DNA of 55,780 nt from Rhynchonema sp. JSB1_4. Lineage: Eukaryota > Nematoda > Chromadorea > Monhysterida > Xyalidae. Shown here piece after piece: positions 1-12,500 of this stretch; the first letter of the stretch is position 1; every line of letters starts with the position of its first letter. The notes below the pieces were generated by a model. It had not been told where the DNA came from, ran no database searches, and worked only from the letters and a program-made list of their open reading frames with translations. Location: positions 1 to 55,780 of the forward strand of contig JASAMV010007604.1 of NCBI GenBank assembly GCA_030248065.1, written 5' to 3'. Position numbers and translations under genes: made by a program.

Positions 1-1
1 G

Positions 2-41
<40 letters not shown>
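1..41. repeat. (AAC)n microsatellite
   Basis: About thirteen uninterrupted AAC triplets open the window. An A-homopolymer follows at 60-78. The DNA from here to 512 has no exon I can support and is taken as an intron of the coiled-coil gene whose first visible exon begins at 513. Confidence 0.95.
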
Positions 42-512
42 TAGCTTGCCGGCGAAAGTAAAAAAAAAAAAAAAAAAAGGGCGTGTCCGGCGCTATGTTA
101 TTGAAGGTGCTAATGGTTCCAAAAGAAAACAATTGAGTTCATGGCCATTTGTGTTGTCCATTGTTGGCTGTATGTCGATTATATTGTGACATTCACAGTG
201 GACTTGCGTTCTCGGTTGCCAAATTCATTTGGTTGGGAAAAAATAAAAAAATGTTTTTTAACGATCAACAAAGTTGGTTGCTGATAAAAAGCTGATGAAG
301 TGCCTTTCGCGTGAGATTTCTTTCCCCTCCTTTTTCGGGACGATAGTAAATGTTATGATAATAGATCAACTTCAAATCAAGCATGGGAGCAATTAATGGA
401 GAATTGATCTGCTGCATTTCATTTCTAAATGTTGTTGACGGTTGAATACTGATCGCTCCGGGTGTTGAAGCGTCTCTTTTGACATCTCCAAATTGACATC
501 TCGTTTTCCCAG

Positions 513-3500
513 GATCCATACGCGGTCAAAGACGAGCAACCAGTTGTGCACATGCAGCACGAGGTAGTTGAGCAGGAGGACATGTCCGTCACCACGACTA
601 CAACAGCTGAAGGTTCCGTTTGTGTCTTATTGCTGATTTAGCGCGATTTTGCATTTGTCTACGAAAATACACAAGGCTGACATTCTGGTTTTATGCTCAT
701 GAATTTCACGTCATCGTAGAAAGCAGAATAACTGTGGGCGTTGTATTATTGGGGCTCTATCTTTTGACTTCTGTTTTTGGTTGCGTTCTACAACAGGAGG
801 GGGCGCACAATTTTCCGACTGAATGGTAACTTAGGTCCGCTTAAAGTGCCTCTACAATTGAATGTTGACCGCGTTTGTTTGCAGCGATTTTTTCAGAAAA
901 GGAAGACAAGGTGTCAGAAACCCAGATTTAGGGAATGGATTTTCAACTCGTTGCTTTGTGATGTTTCACGGAGCCAACATATTTTCACGGGAGGAGAAAA
1001 AATGAAAAAAGTTTGAGGCGGGCCTGTGCAAGACACAGGGTAATCCACTCTTAGATATTTTCAGCGTTTTATACACAGACGTTTCTCTGTTAAAGCTGCT
1101 GGTTAACAACCCTTCGACCGCGCTTGATCTTGGGGGGTAGTATATATAAACAAAGTTTGGACATCGTGTTACTCGACCCTAATCTGGTGAGCCGATTGGT
1201 TGCTTCCTGATGTTTCACGGCCACGTTGAAGTTTGCCCCTCGTGAAAAAAACCGAAAAAATTTGAAACGCTGCTGTGACACGAATAGGCTGTTTCAAAGT
1301 TTGACACTAGAGTGAGAGAAACCTCCAACAGTGTGCCGAAAACCGCAATGCACAATAGCTGTTGAAACGTCCGCATTGTTGAATAAAAAAATAAAAGGTT
1401 TCAAAAACCTGGCCATTTTTTGTTAGGATTTTCTACTCGTATAATTTTAAGCATCTGTGGTGAATGAAATAAGTTGTCAATTACAAATAAAAATCCTCTA
1501 ATTATCAAGTTTTTTGTTTGTGCTTCCCAGTTTTCAAAACCCTACACAGCTCACACAATGTTTACCACAACATGCGCAAGGCAGCCTTTCCAATGCGCAC
1601 ACACACAAAGCTGGCCAGCTGTGAAACATTGCTGTGTTATCGCTGTGCCGGCTGTGTATTGTCGTTGTGTGTGCGCTTTGAGAATGGCTGCCTTGCGCAT
1701 GTTGTGGTAAACATTGTGTGAGCTGTGTTGGGTTTTGAAAACTGGGGAGCACAAACAAAAAACTTGATAATTAGAGGATTTTTATTTGTAATTGACAACT
1801 TATTTCATTCACCACAGATGCTTAAAATTATACGAGTAGAAAATCCTAACAAAAAATGGCCAGGTTTTTGAAACCTTTTATTTTTTTATTCAACAATGCG
1901 GACGTTTCAACAGCTATTGTGCATTGCGGTTTTCGGCACACTGTTGGAGGTTTCTCTCACTCTAGTGTCAAACTTTGAAACAGCTTATTCGTGTCACAGC
2001 AGCGTTTCAATTTTTTTCAGTTTTTTCACGAGGGGCAAACTTCAACGTGGCCGTGAAACATCAGGAAGCAACCAATCGGCTCACCAGATTAGGGTCGAGT
2101 AACACGATGTCCAAACTTTGTTTATATATACTACCCCCCAAGATCAAGCGCGGTCGAAGGGTTGTTAACCAGCACCTTTAAACGAGATATAAAGCATTGT
2201 ACGAAACGCCAGGTTTGACAAATGATAAACGAAACACTCCAAAAAATCAAGCCTTTTTGAAGCACCCTTTTACTGCTGTATAATTTTAGGCATCTGTGGT
2301 AAATGAAATAAGTTGTCAATTGCAAATAACAATCCTCTAATTATCCTGTGTTCAGGATGTGCTTTTCGTTTTTCAAACCCCTACACAGCTCACACAATGT
2401 TTAGTACAACATACGCAAGACAGCCATTCCACAGCGCACACACAACGACAACACACAGCCAGCACAGCGACAACACAGCAATGTTTCAGCTGACAAGCTT
2501 TGTTGTGTGTGTGCGCTGTGGAATGGCTGCCTTGCGCATGTTGTGGTAAACATTGTGTGAGCTGTGTAGGGTTTTGAAAAACGAAAAGCACATTCTGAAC
2601 ACAGGACAATTAAAGGATTTTTACTTGCAATTGACAACTTATTTCATTCACCACAGATGCCTAAAATTATACAGCAGTAAAAGGGTGCTTCAAAAAGGCT
2701 TGATTTTTTGGAGTGTTTCGTTTATCATTATTTGTCACACCTGGCGTTTCGTACAATGCTTCATGTCTCGTTTATCAGAGAAACGTCTGTGCATAAAACG
2801 CTGAAAATATCTAAGAGTGGATTACCTTGTGTCTTGCACAAGCCCGCCTCAAACTTTCTTCATTTTTTCTCCTCCTGTGAAAATATGTGGGCTCCGTGAA
2901 ACATCACAAAGCAACGAGTTGAAAATCCATTCCCTAAATCTGGGTTTCTGATACCTTGCCTTCATTTTCTAAAAATATGGCTGCAAACAAACGCGGTCAA
3001 CATTCAATTGAAGAGTCACTTTAAAATCAAACCGAAACAGCCTGAAAGCTGCGGGTACGCCAGTGCTGGGGTACGCTGTTCATTCATCTATGTGTCCTGT
3101 CCATTTGTTGGCTCGTTTGGCAAACTATACACCAGTGGTGCCCAAATTAATCAGCACGAATTCAAAAAAAACAAGAGTTTAAATTAGAAAACCGATTTTT
3201 TTGCAGTTGAACCAGAGACGAGCAAGCCGAAAAAGAAGCACAGGAAGAAACGAGCCGATCAGCAGCAACACGCTGGTGCAGATGCATACAGCGCGTTGAC
3301 GATCAACGCACAACAGGCGTCGAGCTCGATGAGCCAACCACCATCGTCACCTACTTATGGTTAATTAACCCCCTCTCAAAGACCGAAATCCGTCGCATGA
3401 CCAGCGTTCAAAATAATTGACTGCATATTGCAAACTAATAAGGGCGGGCTTAGGTTAAATTGGAATCCGGAAATATTTCCGGAAAACGTATCATTTTTGC

Positions 3501-6500
3501 ATGTATGTTCTTGCGTTTTCCGGAAATATTTCCGGATCCTTAACCTAAGTTCGCCCTAAGAAATAAATCGAAGCGAAAAACACATTTTCAATGCGCAGGC
3601 CAAGACGCAGCTTCGGACACACACCAACTGCTTGAATCACTCACTCGGTCAACATTGAGTGAAAAAGAGAAGAACATTTTGGTGGAATGCGTGCTCGCCA
3701 AAGACGAACAGAACATCAAGGTTTGTGAATTGCTGGTTGATTTGCGTTTGTTGGCGATTGGTGTGCGTGATTGCGCCGGAAAGCAAATGGCAGCGCATCG
3801 GACAACGCGGCCTGCATTTGATACATCTCACGCTCTCCACCTCGGTGCGTAAACTCCCTTTTTGCCCCCAAAACGTGCGTGCTGTTCGCATGAGCACACC
3901 ACAAATTGAGGTCAGACAGTTCGAAATTGTCTTCATCGTTTTTAGATCCCTTGCTTCCTCCTTTCGGGAGAATGCGGGCCTTTATTTATTTTGAACATTT
4001 CATTTGGATGAGTTGGGACCAGTGTAGTGGCTGGGGGGGGATGGGGGGGATTCCGCCCCTAAGGAGTAGGTACCTTGCAACCACCCCTTGGGGGGGATGG
4101 GGGGGGCAGGGTAGGTACCTTGCAACCACCCCGGAGGGTACCTTGCAACCATCAATTTATGGTTTTTATAGGCAAAAATGGGTGTTTTTCGACCTCAAAA
4201 CCCCAAAAAATCGCGCGCTCCGCGCGCAAACCTCCATATAATAGTTATTTAAGCAAATTTTCGGCCAAAATGCAAAAAAGTACCAATTTTTCGGCCAAAT
4301 TTGCAGTATAATGCATGCAAAAAACACCCTTTTTCGGACCTCAGGGGTACCTTGCAACCTCCCGGAGGCTGGGTAGGGGGGTACCTTGCAACCATCTGGA
4401 TCCATCCCCCCCCAAGGGTACCTTGCAACCATCTGCCTGCCACTACACTGGTTGGGACACCCGTTTGTGATCAATAATGTGTACTAAAATATCTATGGAT
4501 AGCCATATCTATACGTGTCGAAACATTTCCGTTACTCCCGTGTGTGATAAAATTTGTCTATGCGACCTTCCCCCAGAGTTCTTAATTTTAGGGCCAGTTT
4601 GCGCCTAAAAAGTTGCTTCGAGCGAAATGTAAGAATTCTGGGCGTCCATTATTGGACCTAAACACCCGTTTTTAGTGCAACAAATGAAGGCGAAGATTGA
4701 CGAGAACCAAGACTATTCCCGCTTTTTAGATTGCAAAACTAACCAAATCAGTGGCGACCATGGAAAACGAGTTGGACAAGAAAACCAGAGCGCTCGAGCA
4801 GGAGGCCAAAGTGCTGCAGACGGCGCAGTTGCAGCGCAATGACATGCGGTCAGTGAACTTATGTGATGTGCTGCGGTTTTCCTTACAAATTTGTCCACTA
4901 GCCATCCGCCAGTGAGATCTAAAAATCTATTGGCACTAAGCCGGCTGTAGTGAACCACAGAATTCCACTGGTTAATTGGTTGGTAAACATGAAAATCCAC
5001 TGGGCTATCTGAAAAAAATCTAAGGTTAAAAAATCTGTGATCCTGTGTACGCTGCGGGCAATATCAAGCCCGGTGATCAGATCGGATCTACCTTGGTCAC
5101 CCTGGTCACGTGCGATTTTTGCATTAGGGATGACAATCGACTTCATTATACCACAAATTGCGACCAGCGTAGAAGTTGTTGTTCCCGGACAGAACCAAAG
5201 AGCTTTTACGCTGGTCGTGTTCAGTGGATGCAGTCAATTGCTTGTTATCGTGTGTGTGACCAAAGGCAGGTCCCATTCGGTCACCAAGTTCGATGCGACT
5301 CATGAAGACTTCAAGAAAGCTGATTCCACTTCACATTTCGGCCGCCTAATTTTGCAGCGCCGCGCTGGATTCGGAGCGCGATACGGCGCGTAAAATGCAG
5401 CATCAATTCAGCGAACAAATGACGCAGATGAAGAATGTGAATGTTGAGAAGGATCATCAAGTGCAGACATTGACCAGTCGACTGCAGGCAACGGCGCAAG
5501 AGAACAGCGGACTCCGGGACGCACTCCAGCGGATGCAACACCAACAACAGGTGCTTGCTGATTGTTGCGCTTTTGTTTTCGAATTTTTCCACCAGGCAGC
5601 CATTGGCGGGTAAATCTGAAAATCTACCAGCCAGAATAACAAAAGACACTAGCAAGCGGAGTAACGTTCAGAACTCGCCAGCGAAAACTGAAAATCTACC
5701 AGCCAATCTGAAATCCTTCCAGTGGGCAGTGGCTAGTAAAAATTCCCTCCCGTCTCTTGCCTCCCTGCGGTTTGTGGGTGATTATGATGTGGCGATGTTC
5801 CACTCGACATTTTTCACGTCAGTTTGCAGTCTTCGACGACTTGATATTGTCGCTGAAGGGGTTTCAACTTCAATTGTGTTTTTTTTATTTTTACTGGACA
5901 GACACATTTGATTATCATTTCGGTCAGTCACATTGCGCATATTCACATATGCGTCGGAACATTTCTGAATGTGGTGGATCTGAATGTCGATCCAACGTTT
6001 CGCTGCGGGCACTTGCACTTTTTTAACACCAATTTTCATTCAATCCTCCACCTTGATGCAGGAGCAACAACAACTACAAGCGCGACTGAGTCAAGCGGAG
6101 GAGCAAGTGCGTCGGTCGCAAGCCGAAACGGCCGCACGCGAGCAGGCGTTGCGTCAGAGCGAACACGCGTGCAAACAGCTGGAGAAGAATGTGCATGATC
6201 TGGGACGACAGCGCGAACAAATTGAGGTATTTTGGCCTGCGGTACAGTCCTGCCTGGTTATGAGCGTAATAACGGGAACGCAAGCACAATCCGAAATCTT
6301 TTTTTTGCTCTGAAAACGACACTGGCAACCGAACACAGGCTCTTTGCCTCGGATTGTACTTGCGTTCCCATTATTTATACAACATCGTGCACCGCCACAA
6401 AGCAAACCCACACGTATTTGTCTTCATGAGCGATATCAAACTTGGTGGTCGGATCGGATCGGACTGGTCCAGCCTTGGTGGCGTGACTTTGTTGAATTAA

Positions 6501-9500
6501 GGATATTGAAAAATGTGATGCCACTAATTTCGACCAACGTAAAACATGTTCCGCGACCTAAAATCAGAGCTGTGCAAACATATGTATGGTAACATATGTA
6601 TATTGTGACATATATTATTTTGGGATTACATATATTAAACAAAAATTTACATATATTATTGTATTAAAAAAAGCCTGCAACCTGAAATTGTTTGGCAAAA
6701 GGAACAAATACTGGCGTATATTATTTTGGCTCCCGAACAGGTCTGCCTAAAATGAGTAACATTTAAGCTGGACGACATTAGTACCTCCCTCCAGTACACT
6801 TCTTAATGCAAGAATTACGCGGCGCGACCAAGGGAAGTCATATCCGATCCGATCAGATTACCAAGTTTGATGCCGCTCCGAATGTCTTGTACGATCCACT
6901 AAGGCCAACAGGCGAGTTTAGAAATGATTCGTTGGCTCTAATTGCGGAACGCTCTACCTTTGCGACGCTTGAATGCGAACTGTATTTTCGAAACAACCTT
7001 CTGTAACTCGCCATATGTGTCGTGTGGTTGATTGCAATGTTTCGCGAGTCTTTCTTCAACATTCTCCCCTCTGAATTCCAGAAGCAAGTGTCAACCACCA
7101 ACGAAGACCTGAAATCGGTGAAGAACAAACTGCGATCGAAGGACGATGAGCTGGCTCGCCTACGAACAGAGCTGGATGCGCGAGACAAGAATCTGGCGAC
7201 GACCAAACGAGAGTTTCAGGTGCGTGCTGCGTCTTGTCGGAGTAGATCTTTGATTCTGTCTCTTGTGGTTTTCTATTATTTGTAAACCCAGCAGCTGAGC
7301 CGGATCGAACAATCATCCAATTATTAACGTCCGAGTGCTTTATGTGTGCAGTGGAACATTTTCACGCTTGGACATGTGGCTGCGTGAGCATTTATCGATC
7401 GTTTGTCGTCCCTTTATGTGTTCCATTCATTTTTTCATGAATATTCATATTTGTCGTCAAATCCAAATCACAGTTGCTTTTCGCGCTTGTGAAATCCGCC
7501 ACAGTTGTGACATGAGCTAATTGCTGAGTTTATTTGGGCCTTACCGACTGCGGCTGAACCGGCCAAACTTGTTTCTTTGTGTTTCTCGTCGTAAGTCGTT
7601 CCAACAAGGAGTTTGTCACACCTTTGTGATAACCTTAAATACGAGAGCCTCAGGTGCGTGGTTGGATGGAACTTGTTCTTTTGCTTTCGGGCTTGCACCT
7701 TGCAACCACATCTTGAGGGGGAGGGTAGGTAGCTTGCCACCATCACCGAGGGTACCTTGCAACCACCAACTTATGGCTCCGCGCGAAAACCTCCATGTAA
7801 TAGCTATCTTAGACAAATTTTCGGCGAAAATACAAAAAGGTACTAATTTTTGGCCAATTTTGCAGTACATTGCCTGCAAAACCCCTTTTTTCTGAACTTA
7901 GGGGTACCTTGGAACCTTCTGGATTCATCCCCGAAGGGTGGCTACCTTGCAACCATTTGCCTGCCACTACACTGTCTATGTATATCTTGAAACATTTTTT
8001 AGATCTGGGACATGTGTCTTGCTATTGCTTATCAAATACTTGGAGTTGTTTCTTGGCTCGTGATACGTAAAATATAACCTGTCTTGTGTCCAGTCTCAGG
8101 CTTAGGCTTAGGCTTAGGTTTTAGAGTTTTATGACATCCATTTTTTTGTATTATCTGCCCAGTGTGTTTGTGGTCATGGAGTTCCACCGCATCGAACGAT
8201 ATTTTCCACGTCCTGACTTTACGTCTACCTGAAACTTCTTTTTTCACAGATGTTCGTTGACGAATACAAACAGCTGGAGGCTACTGTGCGACATGTGAGT
8301 CCACAACAACAGACTGCGATGCACAATGGAGATGTGACTGACGGGGATAATGAAGTGGGTGGTGTTTTCGGCGATGTTTCATAGGCGGATGGACTGTTCT
8401 GTTCTGACGTTGTGGAAAGAGAGATGCTTCGAACGTTTTTATGTTTGAGAATTCTCACCCGACCAGCAAAGGCGTTGGCTGTGAGTCTGCGGCGCTGGTC
8501 GGGTGTCGAGGGAACTAGCGAAATATTCTCCAATCAAAATGTTGTGTAACAATTGGGGGTCGGGCAATCTCGGTTATCGGGTGAGACGGATTGGTGCAGC
8601 GAGTCTGTTGCCCCGGCGTGGATAAAAACGGATCCCAACAGGCACCAGTCACTGCAGAAAGCGTCGCGTCTGCTCAAAGACCTAACAGTGAGCTCGGAGA
8701 AGATCGCCGAACTGCAATCGGCGTTGACCAGCGCGCAATCGGCGCAACAATCGATCGATGCGCAAATGAGAGAGAAACAGATCGAATATGATGTTGCGAA
8801 ATCGTCGTTGGAAAAGGCGAACGCCGAACTGACTAGTGCTAGGGTGACGTTGAGTGCGAGCGAGAACAAAGCGAAACGGTGTGTGTGTTCGGCTAATTCT
8901 GAGGTGGTTGACTTATGTAGTTCACGTCAGATCGTGCGCAGCGCCTGTGTTCTCTTGCTTGATAGCCGGCTGAGAGGCCTGACATAAACGCAAAAATTCA
9001 ACCGTTTCTAAAGAGGCATGCATGAGATGCGTCGCTGACGTGTGTCAATCGCGATAAGTGTTATTTTCGTTAACTCGTCGGGATGAAGCGCAGAACTGGT
9101 CCTGACGGGGTAGTCCGAAATATGACAAGCATCACCGGTATGTTATAGAACATAAAATTTTGAGCTCGATCTACTTTCTAGTGTTGACGCGTTGATCGCC
9201 GAACTTGACAAGATGAAGGCCGAATTGGCGAATACGAGCCTGAAAGACAACGAAACGGTGACGAAATTGAACGAACGATTGAATGAAGCGAATCAACGAT
9301 GTGCTAAATTGCAGTGAGCGGACTGATTGATTATTTTTTTTCGGTTTACGTTTCGTGCTGTTCAGCGTCAGTCTCCACGTAGTGAACGTTTATATGGTGA
9401 ATCGCTCCAGATCATACAACGAACAATCATGTCCCAACTTAATGAAATTTTTCAACGCGGCGCTCTAAATTGTGAATATTCTTCATGGTGATCGAAATGG

Positions 9501-12500
9501 TCATGTCCCGTTCAGTTGACAGTTTAGGGACTTTAGCGCATGTGTTTTGAGGGAGAATGCGGCATACAACATGTGCTCCGATTGTATTTTGCTAACGTTT
9601 CCATTTCATAAAACTTCTATTCATCAAAACGGTTTAGATTTAGCCAGGGCCTACTGTTTCATATGCGTTCAAAACATTTTATCTTCCTTTTTGTGAGAAA
9701 TCCTTCGATTATCATTCGTTGCTGCAGACAACAACAACAAGCCGATTACGAATCGCGATCAACAGCTGAAACGAACGTGACGCAACTCAAATGTGAATTG
9801 GAGCGAATGGCTGGTGAAATGGCGGCGTTGCGCAAGACCAACAACGACCTGCACACGCAGATGGAGCAGAAAGTGCACAGGTGGGACTGTGAGGGCTGAT
9901 TGGAAATTGGGATTTCGGCCGTGTTTTGGTTCTTTGTTGTCAATCGAGCCTCTCTGTGATCCACCTCTCAACCAGGGTGGTCGCCAAAGTCTGTCGGTGA
10001 CCTCAAACTTACTGCCGTGTCCTGTTGTTGATACCTGGTGCCCATGAAGTCACCGCGTGCTGAGTGAAGAGTTTATCTTTGTGTCCAGACTGCTTTTCTG
10101 AAACAAGCACGTGAGCCGGGTCAATAGGATTTCGTGTTTTTTCCACAGTGCACGGTAGCACGGTAACTTTGCTTGCGTAAAATACCATCGTTTGGAAAGT
10201 GGAATACCGTTTCGAAAACAGGAAATCATAAAGAACGCACCACGTTTGCATGTTTCAAACATGGACATAACAAACGCGTGGTTAAATCGGTGTGTGTGTG
10301 TGTGTTTTGTTGGTGGCACACACAACGGCAGTGTCTGCTGAACAAAAACAACACACCTTTCATTTCAGTGATTTTCCGGAACTGTGGGCATTTTTAGTTG
10401 CGGGATGTTGTCTGTGACATATGAAGTGGGCTGGATATTTGTGTTTATAAACGTCAATGCTGTGGGGTGACGTTACACTTGCGCGCACACACCGCATTTA
10501 TTATTATTGCAAATTTTTTGTGTCTTGTCTCCACAATAATTTGTTATGATGCTGTAACGCAAGGGTGTTTTTCGCTGTACGTGTACAAATGCATTAGAAA
10601 TTATTGGTATGCAACAGATACGGCGCTAGCTGGGGACACGGCATTTTTTGCCGTTTGTCAATCATTGTACTTTTGATTGGTTTTAACGTTTCCGTTTTTG
10701 TAAGAGAACCTGGGCCGTCAGTGTGCCTTGTCTGCTCAGAAACGGTGTTTTGTATTCTGCACAAGCAGGGAAAAATGTAAGGAACACATCGACCTTCCGT
10801 TTCTTTATTCTTGTCTGTTTTCCCAGCACCTGCGTGTTTGGAGACTGACTAATGCAAAAAATCAGACAGCGACGTTGCGTAGTGAACAGTGTTCGAAAAC
10901 AGCTATAACGATGTCGTTAAGATGCGTAGCGTGCTGCGTCAATCATTGGGTGTCGACAATTTTTTGGACTTTTTTAATTTTCCAGCAGCCAGAAACATAC
11001 ATGGCTGTACAAGAACAGGTGTGGGGGAAATGTTATGAGAGCCGGACTGTGAGAATTGTGCGTAACACCGGTGTGGAGTGAAAGGCGAGCGATTGTTGTG
11101 ATAAGACATCATTATTGTTGACTGATTGTTTCATTTTGTGTCTGTCGAAACGTAGAAAGCGAAGATAATGTCGGCAGGGGAGGGGACCGTGTGTGATGTG
11201 AAGGTTGTCAGGATTGAAACCACCTTATTTGATCATGTGCAAGAACTAAAACTGCAGAACAATGATAAAATAGTATTCATAATCTTTCTCTCAGCCAACC
11301 GCTCCACGCCTCCGCGCCTTCGCCGGAAAAGGACACCGAGATTTCGCAGCTCAAGGCTCAGCTCGATGAACAGAAGAGAAAGAATCAGGTGAACTGGAAT
11401 GAATTTCGTGCGAATTATTTTTTAAATTCGTCTATTTTTCTCGCAGGAATTACGTGAACGCAACCAGAAAGCGGTCGATGCCGTTAAGGAAGCTGAACGT
11501 CAGAGTCAACTGGTGGCGCAACAGACTGAGGTTTGTGCAAACGAAGTCGTGTTTTGATTTTGGGGAATTGGGCTTTTCGGGTTTTGTTTGCATGTTTCCA
11601 AAATTATTTTTAGCGTTTATATTAGCTTGCTAAAAATGTTTTAGTTATGTTTCATAGTTGCTAACAAACAAATCTAAGTAAAGGTTTCAAAATTGGTGAT
11701 CGGATTGGCCCAGTCATCCAAAAATCCGTTGTATTTTAAGCCATCATGCTTAAGTCACCCAGTTGACGGCAAGAAGTCTTGCCCGAGCCTGAACGATCAC
11801 TAACTTTGTCCACCTACATCCAAACCCAGTCCATGTATGCCCCATATAGACCGTCTATAACCGAGTGTTGACTGATCACACTCACGAGATGTGCCGTATG
11901 ATCGAGGGTTTGGTGCCGAAAGAAGCGCTACCCAATGTTGCGTCCGTTAATTCCCCCGAGGTTCGTTGTGTCCAGCTACTGTATATGTGCGTACAGTCTG
12001 CCTTCTTTGTAGCGACCTTCTCTGAGCGATTAAGTTTTGAGCATGTTTTTTTTGTTCGGTTCTGTACAAGATTGTAACGTAACGACTGAAAATTGACGAG
12101 TTCGGCCGATCATGTCACGATGAAGAGCGTGGACTGTACGTAGCTTCGGTTCAATTCTGGGATGGGACTCCAGTTGAATGCATGAAACATCACCCATCAC
12201 ACTAACAGAGCGCCGAGCGTTGTCTGCAACAGACGAATCGAGTGCTGGCTGATTGGGTGCACAGACTGACGACCAGTGCGCAGCAACAACAGAATGCGGT
12301 ACGCGCGCACTGTTGCAACTCACAATGCTGATTTTGTCTCCGACATCTTTTGTACTTATTCCCTTTTCGGTGTATTCTAGTGTCCCTCGGACTCGGCCGA
12401 TATGGAGAAACTGCAACGACAGATATCGGAGTTGGAGAGGAGGAATCAAGTAAGATGGATGATGTGCGCGTGTGGCCTGGCTTCGCTTTGTGTTGCTTCG

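Noticed and set aside
1474..2804. Several 60-80-codon frames on both strands
   Set aside because: They are mirror images of one another created by the palindromic elements, with Cys/His-rich low-complexity content.
3649..3994. Frames overlapping 3649-3994 on both strands
   Set aside because: The real exon here is 3599-3720 in another frame; the rest is intron and dispersed repeat.
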